Shown here in pieces: positions 25,096 to 32,901 of a DNA stretch of 64,000 nt. The DNA is from Streptomyces avermitilis MA-4680 = NBRC 14893 (GTDB lineage Bacteria > Actinomycetota > Actinomycetes > Streptomycetales > Streptomycetaceae). The notes below the pieces were generated by a model. It saw only the letters and a program-made list of their open reading frames with translations, searched no databases and had not been told where the DNA came from. Where the stretch lies: positions 6,014,001 to 6,078,000 of the forward strand of contig NC_003155.5 of assembly GCF_000009765.2 (NCBI RefSeq). Direction: 5' to 3'. Both the position numbers and the translations under genes were made by a program. Position 1 is the first letter of the stretch. The number at the start of each line of letters is the position of its first letter.

Positions 25096-25922
25096 CGGCG
25101 CGGCAGCTGGTCGCCGGGCTGCTCGCAGCCACGCTGCTGACCGGCTGCGCCCAGTCCGTCGACCCCATCGAACGGCTGGGCAAGAAAGCGGCGCAGAAAG
25201 TGCGCCGACCGCAGGAACCCGGCGCGCAGACATACCGCCGCTGGGGGCTCTCCGCCCCGCTCGCCCCCGCTCCCGCCCCCGACCACCCCCCGTTCCCGGT
25301 ACGTACCGGCCACCGCGCCCTGCCGCCCGTCGTGGACCGCGTCGCCACCCACGACAAGGTGGTCTTCCTGACGTACGACGTGACCTACGACGGCGGCTAC
25401 TACGGCGCCGAGAAGGACCCCCGGTTCACCGACATGGTCCGTGAACTGCGGCTGCCGGTCAGCGTGTTCGTCACGGACAGTGAGGTCGGACCGGGGTACG
25501 CACACGTCGCGCGCCTCAGGTCGGTCGGCGCGACGGTGCAGAACGGCACCCTCGGCGCCACCTCGCTGCGCGGACTGCCGTACGCGGGGCAGCGCGCCGG
25601 GATCTGCGGCGGGCGGGACCGGCTCAGGGCGCGCTTCGGCCGGCGCCCGTACTTCCTGCGGCCGCCGGCCGGCGCGTACGACCGTACGACGCTGCGCGCC
25701 GCCGCGGACTGCGGGGTCACGGCGGTGGTGCTGTGGCGGGCGTCGATGCGGGCGGACGGACTTTCCTACCGCGGCCGGGCCCACCGGCTGCACCGCGGTG
25801 ACATCGTCCTCGCCCACCCCGGGAACCCGGACGGCGACTCCCTGACGACCCTGACGGCACGTCTGCTGCGACGCGTCCAGGCACAGGGGTTCACGGTGGG
25901 GCGGCTGGAGGACTATCTCTGA
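25092..25922 (+). CDS. Deacetylase-like lipoprotein lacking metal ligands
   Basis: A 276-residue paralogue of the preceding deacetylase with its own lipobox (LTGC, Cys19). The fold elements remain: VVFLTYDVTYDGGYYGAEKDP, RPPAGAYDRTTLRAAADCG and GDIVLAHPG. The motif TIDDG has become TYDVT, and the HxxxH metal site NHTLTHPYL has become NGTLGATSL, so both His ligands are gone. It is therefore probably not a metal-dependent deacetylase and may bind glycan or assist its neighbour. It is translationally coupled to the active gene and ends GRLEDYL, like it. Confidence 0.85.
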   Translation: MTARQLVAGLLAATLLTGCAQSVDPIERLGKKAAQKVRRPQEPGAQTYRRWGLSAPLAPAPAPDHPPFPVRTGHRALPPVVDRVATHDKVVFLTYDVTYDGGYYGAEKDPRFTDMVRELRLPVSVFVTDSEVGPGYAHVARLRSVGATVQNGTLGATSLRGLPYAGQRAGICGGRDRLRARFGRRPYFLRPPAGAYDRTTLRAAADCGVTAVVLWRASMRADGLSYRGRAHRLHRGDIVLAHPGNPDGDSLTTLTARLLRRVQAQGFTVGRLEDYL

Positions 25923-26092
25923 TCCGGCGGCGCACAGGGGACGCCCGCCCGGGTCGGGCACGGCGGCAGCGGGGCCGGGTGGGAGAACGCGTACGCGTCG
26001 TGCCAGACGTTCAGCGTGAAAAGCAGCACGACGGCGCCGAGGGCCAGGTGCAGCGAGCCCGCGTGGTGACATGCGGCCACCGGCGATGGCAT
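25913..26092 (-). CDS. Possible small membrane protein
   Basis: A 59-codon frame, convergent with and overlapping the last ten bases of the deacetylase-like gene. From ATG 26092 it encodes a short head with HH, one hydrophobic helix (LHLALGAVVLLFTLNVWHDA, about residues 14-33) and a Pro/Cys-rich tail. The hydrophobic segment and the GC-biased third positions favour a real gene, but no clear ribosome site was seen and the frame stays open upstream to about 26314. I do not recognise it. Confidence 0.35.
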   Translation of the reverse strand: MPSPVAACHHAGSLHLALGAVVLLFTLNVWHDAYAFSHPAPLPPCPTRAGVPCAPPDQR

Positions 26093-26324
26093 CGCCGTGC
26101 GCGAGAGCGGGCTCGGGCTGCCGGGAGTCGGGCCGGTCGTCGGAAAAGTGCGGCACACGGGAGTCGGGCCGGTCGTCGGGTGGGTGCGGCATACGGCAAC
26201 CGGGGTCGCCGGACATATCCGCACGGTCGTACGGAACTTCCCGCTCCGGGGCGACGTTCTCCGAGCCGAGACCACGTCGTACGCCGCCGGAGACCGGACG
26301 GATCGGCGCGCCACGCCGCCGCAA

Positions 26325-26351
26325 TTGGCACTCCGCTTGACCGAGTGCTAA
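26325..26351. promoter_or_regulatory. CIRCE operator 1 (HrcA site)
   Basis: TTGGCACTC (26325-26333), nine bases, GAGTGCTAA (26343-26351): the classic inverted repeat bound by HrcA. It overlaps the -35 element of the groES promoter. Confidence 0.92.
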
Positions 26352-26366
26352 CCGCGGTCATAGTCT
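26337..26366 (+). promoter_or_regulatory. groES-groEL promoter
   Basis: TTGACC (26337-26342) and TAGTCT (26361-26366) are separated by 18 bases, as expected for the main vegetative sigma factor. Transcription would start near 26373, within the second CIRCE. Confidence 0.8.
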
Positions 26367-26371
26367 CAGGT

Positions 26372-26398
26372 CTGGCACTCCCCACTGGAGAGTGCCAG
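26372..26398. promoter_or_regulatory. CIRCE operator 2 (HrcA site)
   Basis: CTGGCACTC (26372-26380), nine bases, GAGTGCCAG (26390-26398). The arms are perfect. The site covers the predicted transcription start, so HrcA bound at both sites would clamp the promoter. Confidence 0.92.
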
Positions 26399-26495
26399 TA
26401 GCGACGGGCAGGTCCGGCACCCGCGACGACGGATCGACCTGGTCGCCACCTCAGACAGTTAACCCCGTGAGATCTCCGAAGGGGGAGGTCGGATC

Positions 26496-26804
26496 GTGAC
26501 GACCGCCAGCTCCAAGGTTGCCATCAAGCCGCTCGAGGACCGCATTGTGGTCCAGCCGCTCGACGCCGAGCAGACCACGGCCTCTGGCCTGGTCATCCCG
26601 GACACCGCGAAGGAGAAGCCCCAGGAGGGCGTCGTCCTTGCGGTGGGCCCGGGTCGCTTCGAGGACGGTAACCGTCTTCCGCTCGACGTCACCGTCGGCG
26701 ACGTAGTGCTCTACAGCAAGTACGGCGGCACCGAGGTGAAGTACAACGGCGAGGAGTACCTCGTCCTCTCGGCTCGCGACGTGCTCGCGATCGTCGAGAA
26801 GTAA
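26496..26804 (+). CDS. groES: Co-chaperonin GroES
   Basis: The 102-residue co-chaperonin that caps the GroEL chamber. It begins VAIKPLEDRIVVQPLDAEQT, contains the mobile loop TASGLVIPDTAKEKPQEG, and ends EEYLVLSARDVLAIVEK. Start GTG 26496 follows GGGGGAGG. Expression should be heat-inducible through HrcA at the two CIRCE sites upstream. groEL follows 136 bases later, probably on the same transcript. Confidence 0.97.
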   Translation: MTTASSKVAIKPLEDRIVVQPLDAEQTTASGLVIPDTAKEKPQEGVVLAVGPGRFEDGNRLPLDVTVGDVVLYSKYGGTEVKYNGEEYLVLSARDVLAIVEK

Positions 26805-26940
26805 TTCATCTCGAAGCATGTGCTGTGAGCTGCGCCCCTGGCCCCCGCGACCATCAACAAGCCGGGCGCCCGGGGCGCAGTTCGTTTTCCCAGGCTTTCA
26901 CTAGCTTTCCGCAGTTTTCCGAGAGGGCTGAATCGCTCCC

Positions 26941-28569
26941 ATGGCGAAGATCCTGAAGTTCGACGAGGACGCCCGTCGCGCCCTCGAGCGCGGCGTCAAC
27001 AAGCTTGCCGACACGGTCAAGGTGACGATCGGCCCCAAGGGCCGCAACGTCGTCATCGACAAGAAGTTCGGCGCCCCCACCATCACCAACGACGGTGTCA
27101 CCATCGCCCGCGAGGTCGAGGTCGAGGACCCGTACGAGAACCTCGGCGCCCAGCTGGTGAAGGAGGTGGCGACCAAGACCAACGACATCGCGGGTGACGG
27201 TACGACCACCGCCACCGTGCTGGCCCAGGCGCTCGTCCGCGAGGGCCTGAAGAACGTCGCCGCCGGCGCGTCCCCCGCCCTCCTGAAGAAGGGCATCGAC
27301 GCCGCGGTCAAGGCTGTGTCCGAGGAGCTCCTCGCGACCGCCCGCCCGATCGACGAGAAGTCCGACATCGCCGCCGTCGCCGGTCTGTCCGCCCAGGACA
27401 GCCAGGTCGGCGAGCTCATCGCCGAGGCGATGGACAAGGTCGGCAAGGACGGTGTCATCACCGTCGAGGAGTCCAACACCTTCGGTCTGGAGCTGGACTT
27501 CACCGAGGGCATGGCCTTCGACAAGGGCTACCTGTCGCCGTACTTCGTGACGGACCAGGAGCGCATGGAGGCCGTCCTCGAGGACCCGTACATCCTCATC
27601 CACCAGGGCAAGATCTCCTCCATCCAGGACCTCCTGCCGCTGCTGGAGAAGGTCATCCAGGCCAACGCCTCCAAGCCGCTGCTGATCATCGCCGAGGACG
27701 TCGAGGGCGAGGCACTGTCGACCCTGGTCGTGAACAAGATCCGCGGCACGTTCAACGCGGTCGCGGTCAAGGCCCCCGGCTTCGGTGACCGCCGCAAGGC
27801 CATGCTCGGCGACATCGCCACCCTCACCGGCGGTCAGGTCATCGCCGAGGAGGTCGGCCTCAAGCTCGACCAGGTCGGCCTGGACGTGCTGGGCACCGCC
27901 CGCCGCGTGACCGTCACCAAGGACGACACCACCATCGTCGACGGTGGCGGCAGCTCCGACGAGGTCGCCGGCCGGATCAACCAGATCAAGGCCGAGATCG
28001 AGAACACCGACTCCGACTGGGACCGCGAGAAGCTCCAGGAGCGCCTCGCGAAGCTGGCCGGCGGCGTGTGCGTCATCAAGGTCGGCGCCGCCACCGAGGT
28101 GGAGCTGAAGGAGAAGAAGCACCGTCTGGAGGACGCCATCTCCGCGACCCGCGCCGCGGTCGAGGAGGGCATCGTCTCCGGTGGTGGCTCCGCGCTCGTC
28201 CACGCCGTGAAGGTCCTGGAGGGCAACCTCGGCAAGACCGGCGACGAGGCCACGGGTGTCGCGGTCGTCCGCCGCGCCGCCGTCGAGCCGCTGCGCTGGA
28301 TCGCCGAGAACGCCGGCCTCGAGGGCTACGTCATCACCTCCAAGGTCGCCGAGCTCGACAAGGGCCAGGGCTTCAACGCCGCGACCGGCGAGTACGGCGA
28401 CCTGGTCAAGTCCGGTGTCATCGACCCGGTCAAGGTCACCCGCTCCGCCCTGGAGAACGCCGCGTCCATCGCGTCCCTGCTCCTGACGACCGAGACCCTG
28501 GTCGTCGAGAAGCCGGCGGAAGAGGAGGCCGACGCGGGCCACGGCCACGGTCACGGCCACTCGCACTGA
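26941..28569 (+). CDS. groEL1: Chaperonin GroEL1 with His-rich tail
   Basis: A 542-residue group I chaperonin. It starts AKILKFDEDARRALERGVNK and has the ATP site GPKGRNVVIDK and DGVTIAREV, with GDGTTTATVLA. The C-terminus is HGHGHGHSH rather than the Gly-Met repeat of other GroELs. This tail marks the GroEL1 copy that is cotranscribed with groES in actinobacteria; a second groEL elsewhere is expected. A strong hairpin (28607-28640) follows and probably ends the transcript. Confidence 0.97.
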   Translation: MAKILKFDEDARRALERGVNKLADTVKVTIGPKGRNVVIDKKFGAPTITNDGVTIAREVEVEDPYENLGAQLVKEVATKTNDIAGDGTTTATVLAQALVREGLKNVAAGASPALLKKGIDAAVKAVSEELLATARPIDEKSDIAAVAGLSAQDSQVGELIAEAMDKVGKDGVITVEESNTFGLELDFTEGMAFDKGYLSPYFVTDQERMEAVLEDPYILIHQGKISSIQDLLPLLEKVIQANASKPLLIIAEDVEGEALSTLVVNKIRGTFNAVAVKAPGFGDRRKAMLGDIATLTGGQVIAEEVGLKLDQVGLDVLGTARRVTVTKDDTTIVDGGGSSDEVAGRINQIKAEIENTDSDWDREKLQERLAKLAGGVCVIKVGAATEVELKEKKHRLEDAISATRAAVEEGIVSGGGSALVHAVKVLEGNLGKTGDEATGVAVVRRAAVEPLRWIAENAGLEGYVITSKVAELDKGQGFNAATGEYGDLVKSGVIDPVKVTRSALENAASIASLLLTTETLVVEKPAEEEADAGHGHGHGHSH

Positions 28570-28606
28570 CGCCAGGCATCACTGACGCCGGCCGGTAAGC
28601 GTCACC

Positions 28607-28640
28607 GAGGCTCGGCATCCCACACGGGGTGCCGGGCCTC
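28607..28640 (+). terminator. Hairpin terminator after groEL
   Basis: Arms GAGGCTCGGCATCCC and GGGTGCCGGGCCTC pair with one wobble or bulge around a five-base loop (ACACG). No T-run follows, as is usual in Streptomyces. Confidence 0.75.
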
Positions 28641-28692
28641 AGCGCTGTCCGGAACCACTGGTTCCCGGGCGCGCCGAGCACGGTCCGGGCGT

Positions 28693-29400
28693 CTAGCTCT
28701 CGAGCTCGTCGAGCGCGCCCAACTGGGCCAGCAGCCCCAGCCGGTCGTACTGCCACCACCCCTCGACGATCTTGCCGTCCTCGCCGCACCGGAAGACGGT
28801 CGTCCCGGTCATCGTGACCTGCTTGCCGGTCGCCAGGATCCCCATGAAGTCCCCCTTGTGGTCGCCCTTCCAGCTCCACCGGGTGCACACCCGGTCCCCC
28901 TCGGCGAGCTGGTCCTCGACGGTGAAGGCGAAGTCGAACCCACGGCGCCACATCTCGATCTCGCGCCGCATCGCGTCCAGCCCGATAGCGTCCTGCTCGT
29001 TGGCGGGGTCGTGGTCGTGGTAGTTCTCCGCCATCACGTCGTTGAGCGGCGGCAGTTCGCCCTCGGTGGCCACCTCCAGGAGGAACCTGCGGACGGTCCC
29101 CGCGTACAGCTGCTCGTCCCGCACCACGTCCAGATCGGTGAACGTGGGCATCTCGTCGCAGAGCGCCACCATCTCCCGGAAGACGCTGTCGGTCTCCGGG
29201 AGGTTCGAGTTCCGCACCGCTTCCTCGTACGACGGGAACTCCACGATCTCCACGATGTGCGACGCGTCGGACCGGTCCTTCCCGATCACGCTGTGCGACG
29301 CGGTCCGCTTCCCCTTGGTCCGCTCGACCCATGTGTCCATGAGCCGGTTCATCTCGTCGAACCGACTGGTCTTGCAGTCGATGAGCTGAAGAAATGTCAT
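28693..29400 (-). CDS. SnoaL-like ester cyclase family protein with N-terminal ABM-like domain
   Basis: A 235-residue two-domain protein. Residues 1-85 (FLQLIDCKTSRFDEMNRLMD, HIVEIVEFPSYEEAVRNSNL) resemble a dimeric ABM-like barrel. Residues 95-230 match the SnoaL/ester-cyclase fold: MAENYHDHDPANEQ, FDFAFTVEDQLAEGDRVCTR, MTGTTVFRCGEDGKIVEGWW. ATG 29400 has GGAGGTGA six bases upstream and is preferred to the frame's upstream start. It lies between groEL and an SDR gene on the opposite strand to groEL. The substrate is unknown. Confidence 0.82.
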   Translation of the reverse strand: MTFLQLIDCKTSRFDEMNRLMDTWVERTKGKRTASHSVIGKDRSDASHIVEIVEFPSYEEAVRNSNLPETDSVFREMVALCDEMPTFTDLDVVRDEQLYAGTVRRFLLEVATEGELPPLNDVMAENYHDHDPANEQDAIGLDAMRREIEMWRRGFDFAFTVEDQLAEGDRVCTRWSWKGDHKGDFMGILATGKQVTMTGTTVFRCGEDGKIVEGWWQYDRLGLLAQLGALDELES

Positions 29401-29470
29401 GACGTCACCTCCGGCCCCCCGGGTCCGGTCGAACACCCCCATTTTCCCACCACAGAGGTGACGCCACCTC

Positions 29471-30244
29471 TCACTGAGGCCCGTACTTCCGCCCCGTCTT
29501 CGAGGAGATCCCGCCCAGCAGCGCCCGCGGGGTCACCTTCACCAGTCCCATCAGCGCCTTGTAGCGCGGGTCCGGAATCGACAGCGACTTGCCCCGGGCC
29601 AGATCCGCCAGCGCCGCCGCGACCAGCTTGTCCGCGTCCAGCCACATCCACTTGGGGATGTTGTCCGTGCCCATGCCGGCCCGCTGGTGGAACTCGGTGC
29701 GCACAAAGCCGGGGCACAGCGCCATCAGGCGGACGCCGGAGCCGGCCAGGTCCTTCGCCGCGCCCTGGGTGAACTGCACGACCCACGCCTTCGACGCCCC
29801 GTAGGTGCCGCGCGGTACGAACGCGGCCACCGAGGCGACGTTCACGACCCCGCCGCGCCCCCGCTCGCGCATCGGCTCCGCCGCCGCGCTCGTCAGCCGC
29901 AGCACCGCCTCGCAGTGCACCTTGAGCATCTTCAGCTCGTCGGCCATCGACACGTCGAGGTAGCGGCCCTTGTTGCCGAAGCCCGCGTTGTTGACCAGCA
30001 GATCGACCGCGTTCTTGCGGTCGCCCAGCCGGGCGGCCACCGTCTCGATGCCGTCGTCCGTCGCCAGGTCCGCGGTCAGCACCTCCGCCTCGATGCCGTG
30101 CCGGTCGTGCAACTCCGTGGCCTGCTCACGCAGTCGCTTGGTGTCACGTGCCACCAGGACGAGGTTGTGCCCGTCCGCCGCCAGCCGCCGCGCGAACGCG
30201 GCACCGATTCCCGCGGTCGATCCCGTAATCAGAGCCGTTGTCAT
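29471..30244 (-). CDS. SDR-family NAD(P)-dependent oxidoreductase
   Basis: A 257-residue classical-like short-chain dehydrogenase. The cofactor loop is TGSTAGIGAAFARRL, followed by LVARD (the Arg suggests NADPH), LVNNAGFGNKGRYLD, a Ser in NVASVAAF and the catalytic pair in YGASKAW. VRTEF follows. The C-terminal 40 residues (GLVKVTPRALLGGISSKTGR) are a basic amphipathic extension seen in membrane-associated members. The substrate is unknown. The ATG at 30244 is the first start. Confidence 0.87.
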   Translation of the reverse strand: MTTALITGSTAGIGAAFARRLAADGHNLVLVARDTKRLREQATELHDRHGIEAEVLTADLATDDGIETVAARLGDRKNAVDLLVNNAGFGNKGRYLDVSMADELKMLKVHCEAVLRLTSAAAEPMRERGRGGVVNVASVAAFVPRGTYGASKAWVVQFTQGAAKDLAGSGVRLMALCPGFVRTEFHQRAGMGTDNIPKWMWLDADKLVAAALADLARGKSLSIPDPRYKALMGLVKVTPRALLGGISSKTGRKYGPQ

Positions 30245-30406
30245 GGGCCAAGGTTAGTGACCCGGAGTGCGCCGGTCCGCTCTCCGGGCCCGGCCGTTCG
30301 GCAACCGTGACGCGCGGTCGGGTGGCGGGGCGGCCGGGGCTGCCGCCAAGGCCCGTTCGCGGAAGACGAGTTCCACGCCTCGTACGACTCCGCTTCCACC
30401 CCTCTT

Positions 30407-31075
30407 CTACGCCTCGTACTTCTCCACGTACTCCCGGGCCCGCGCGAGTGCCTCCGGATGCAGCGCTTCCGCTGCCGCCAGCAGTCGCGGCAGCAGCTCC
30501 CGTTCCGTCGTGACGGCCCGGAACTGGAGCGCCACCGTCACCTCGTGGCCGGGCCGGTGCACGATCTCGACCGGGTCGCCCGCCCGGATCTCACCCGGCT
30601 CGACCACCCGCAGATACGCGCCCGGCGCGCCCTTGTGCGTGAACCGCTTGACCCAGCCCCGCTCCCCGAGATGCTCCTGGAAGGTCCGGCACGGAATCCG
30701 CCCGGAGGTCACCTCGAGGACCACGTCGGGGCCTATGCGCCAGCGCTCACCGATCCGCGCGCCGGACACGTCGAGCCCCTCGGTGGTGAGGTTCTCGCCG
30801 AACACGCCGTTGGGCAGCGCGCGGCCCAGCTCGCGCTCCCAGCCGTCCAGGTCCTCGCGGGCGACCGCGTACACCGCCTGGTGTTCCCCGCCGTGGTGGC
30901 GGGTGTCGCACACGGCGTCCCCGGCCACGCCGCTCGCGCCGACCCCCTTGGGCCCGGGCGCCGAGATCCGCACCGGCCCGTCCACCGGGCGCTTGTCGAT
31001 ACCGGTCACGCCCTCCGGCTGGTCCGTGTACTCCACGGCCCGTGCCCGGCCCACGTTCAGCGACAGAAGCATCAT
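30407..31075 (-). CDS. MOSC domain protein
   Basis: A 222-residue stand-alone MOSC protein of the YiiM type, a family that uses a conserved Cys and pyridoxal- or molybdenum-cofactor-related sulfur chemistry. It contains VCDTRHHGGEHQAVYAVARED, LPNGVFGENLTTEGLDVSG, IGERWRIGPDVVLEVTSGR and the conserved Cys in IPCRTFQEHLGERGW. Length is typical. It is divergent from a LysR gene, with about 80 bases between starts, so the regulator may control it. The exact reaction is unknown. Confidence 0.87.
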   Translation of the reverse strand: MMLLSLNVGRARAVEYTDQPEGVTGIDKRPVDGPVRISAPGPKGVGASGVAGDAVCDTRHHGGEHQAVYAVAREDLDGWERELGRALPNGVFGENLTTEGLDVSGARIGERWRIGPDVVLEVTSGRIPCRTFQEHLGERGWVKRFTHKGAPGAYLRVVEPGEIRAGDPVEIVHRPGHEVTVALQFRAVTTERELLPRLLAAAEALHPEALARAREYVEKYEA

Positions 31076-31155
31076 GCCCGCACGCTAGGTGACGGGCGGT
31101 CAAAGTGTCGACGCGATATTCAGAGGTTGGCCCAAGATGCGCTTATGCTCACAGG

Positions 31156-32052
31156 GTGATCGAGGCCCGACATCTCCGCGTGCTGCGTGCCGTGGCCGCC
31201 ACCGGCTCTTTCTCGGCGGCGGGGCGCGAGCTGGGCTGCACCCAGCCCGCCGTCAGCCAGCAGATGAAGGCGCTGGAGTCGTCGGTGGGCACACCGCTGC
31301 TGATCCGCACGGGCCGCGAAATGCGCCTGACCCAGGCCGGCGAGGCCCTGGTCCGGCACGCCGCGGGCATCATCGCCGGACTCACGGCGGCCGAGGAAGA
31401 GGTCGCCGCCATCGCGGGACTGCGCGCCGGGCGCGTACGTCTCGTCTCGTTCCCCAGCGGCAGTTCGGCGCTCGTCCCGACCGCCCTGGCCGCCCTGCGC
31501 GCCGCGCACCCCGGCACCCGGGTCTCCCTGGAGGAGGCCGAACCGCCGCGCTCGGTCGAGATGCTGCGCGAGGGCGACTGCGATGTGGCGCTCGCCTTCC
31601 GGTACGAGGGTGCGGCCGGCGCCGAGGAATGGGACGACCTGGTCGTACGCCCCCTGCTCACCGACCGTCTCGTCGGCCTGGTCCCCGAGGGGCACCGGCT
31701 GGCCCGGACCGAGTCCGTCGCCATCGCCGACCTCGCCGCGGACCCGTGGATCGCGGGATGCCCGCGCTGCCGCGGTCAGCTCGTCGAGGTGTGCGAGAGC
31801 GCCGGCTTCACTCCCCGGATCGACTTCGCGACCGACGACTACCCGGCGGTGGTCGGTCTGGTGAGCGCCGGTCTCGGCGTGGCCGTACTGCCGCAGCTCG
31901 CGATCGAGTCCGTACGTCCCAGGGGCGCGCGCACGGTGGCGGTGGAACCGCCGGTGCGGCGGGAGATCGTCGCGCTGACGCTCCCGGATCTGGCCCAGGT
32001 GCCCGCGGTGGCGGCGACACTGGACCAGCTGGCAGCGGCCGCAACTCGCTGA
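31156..32052 (+). CDS. LysR-family transcriptional regulator
   Basis: A 298-residue LysR regulator. The helix-turn-helix is LRVLRAVAATGSFSAAGREL plus GCTQPAVSQQMKALE, and the effector domain includes LVSFPSGSSALVPTALAALR and LVSAGLGVAVLPQLAIE. GTG 31156 is used because it starts IEARHLRVLRAV, the normal N-terminus; an earlier GTG at 31105 lacks a ribosome site. It is divergent from the MOSC gene, the common arrangement for a regulator and its target. The ligand is unknown. Confidence 0.88.
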   Translation: MIEARHLRVLRAVAATGSFSAAGRELGCTQPAVSQQMKALESSVGTPLLIRTGREMRLTQAGEALVRHAAGIIAGLTAAEEEVAAIAGLRAGRVRLVSFPSGSSALVPTALAALRAAHPGTRVSLEEAEPPRSVEMLREGDCDVALAFRYEGAAGAEEWDDLVVRPLLTDRLVGLVPEGHRLARTESVAIADLAADPWIAGCPRCRGQLVEVCESAGFTPRIDFATDDYPAVVGLVSAGLGVAVLPQLAIESVRPRGARTVAVEPPVRREIVALTLPDLAQVPAVAATLDQLAAAATR

Positions 32053-32178
32053 CCTCCCTCTTCTTCGGGATCAGCGCGCTTCTTCGGGATCCGCGCCCTT
32101 CCTTGGGGGACGCCTCGGGAATGCCGCGCACCAAAAATAGGGGCACGCGTGTGCGTACCCGTGTGCAGAAACGTTCCT

Positions 32179-32508
32179 TCAGTTGTTCGAGGCGGTGTCG
32201 CGGCTGTTCGTCGCCGCCGACACCAGCCGGTTCCGCGCCCGCCCCATGAGTTCTTCGCGCTCGTCCTCGGTCAGTCCGCCCCACACGCCGTACGGCTCGC
32301 GCACCGCGAGCGCGTGGGCCGCGCACTGCGCGCGCACCGGACATCTCATGCAGACCTCTTTGGCCGAGTTCTCGCGAGCGCTCCGTGCCGCACCGCGCTC
32401 ACCCTCCGGGTGGAAGAAGAGCGAGCTGTCGACCCCGCGGCAGGCCGCGAGGAGCTGCCAGTCCCAGAGGTCCGCGTTCGGACCGGGAAGGCGAGAGAAA
32501 TCTGCCAT
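32179..32508 (-). CDS. whiD: WhiB-family sporulation regulator WhiD
   Basis: A 109-residue WhiB-like protein with a [4Fe-4S] cluster. The four ligands are Cys23, Cys53, Cys56 and Cys62 (CMRCPVRAQC), followed by the GVWGG turn and a basic C-terminus EREELMGRARNRLV. Sequence and location beside bldM identify it as WhiD, needed for late sporulation in S. coelicolor. WhiB proteins act by binding the principal sigma factor. It is divergent from bldM across 389 bases of unusually AT-rich regulatory DNA. Confidence 0.95.
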   Translation of the reverse strand: MADFSRLPGPNADLWDWQLLAACRGVDSSLFFHPEGERGAARSARENSAKEVCMRCPVRAQCAAHALAVREPYGVWGGLTEDEREELMGRARNRLVSAATNSRDTASNN

Positions 32509-32897
32509 TACGTGTCCCCTTGTCGGCGTTCTGGGCTGCTACCTGCCCACGACCGTACATCTACGATCTAAGGAGATGAAAATATGACTCATTGCGAATC
32601 TAGCCCCAGACACCAGCAAACGGGAAGAAAACCGGCTAAATGGGGCACGGGTTGTGATGAAACGTTGAGGGTCCGTCGTGCATGTCTGCACTGTGTCCGC
32701 GCCCTCACGTAGAGTGCCGAAGATGGCTCACCGCCCCGTAACTCTTTCGAGTGACCGTCGTTGAGAGTGCGAGGCGGTTGAAGGAACAAGCGCTCGGGCA
32801 GGCGGCAGTTTCCGTCGGCGAGTGTCGACCGCACCGGTGACGATTCGTAACCAGCCTGGAGGCTCAAGGTGACGCGCATCAGCTGCGGAGGGCGGCC
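32509..32897. other. whiD-bldM divergent regulatory region
   Basis: These 389 bases separate two developmental genes. The middle (32560-32700) is much less GC-rich than the window. It includes a 42-codon frame (ATG 32584, SD-like AAGGAG upstream) whose third-position GC is only about half, so I treat it as non-coding. The bldM side holds a sigma-BldN-type promoter (32737-32764) and a ten-codon leader frame (32869-32901). Confidence 0.7.
32737..32764 (+). promoter_or_regulatory. Sigma-BldN-type promoter of bldM (bldMp1)
   Basis: CGTAAC (32737-32742), 16 bases, CGTTGA (32759-32764). This equals the sigma-BldN consensus as I remember it; bldMp1 is a known direct BldN target in S. coelicolor. 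Transcription would start about 125 bases before bldM. Confidence 0.8.
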
Positions 32898-32901
32898 ATG
32901 A
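32869..32901 (+). CDS. Ten-codon leader frame coupled to bldM
   Basis: GTG 32869 lies six bases after GGAGG (32858-32862) and opens a frame VTRISCGGRP whose TGA overlaps the bldM ATG (ATGA, 32898-32901). The ribosome site is better than that of bldM itself, so translation of this leader could feed or limit bldM translation. No conservation data are available here. Confidence 0.35.
   Translation: MTRISCGGRP

Larger units (their letters stand above)
26093..26495. other. groESL upstream region
   Basis: About 400 bases between the small membrane-protein frame and groES. The first 200 bases contain two near-copies of GAGTCGGGCCGGTCGTCGG (26101-26180) and no supported gene. The last 170 bases hold the groES promoter, two CIRCE operators and a leader of about 120 bases. 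Confidence 0.6.

Noticed and set aside
32584..32712. 42-codon frame with an SD-like AAGGAG between whiD and bldM
   Set aside because: Third-position GC is only about 52%, unlike every real gene here; kept only as part of a regulatory-region observation.
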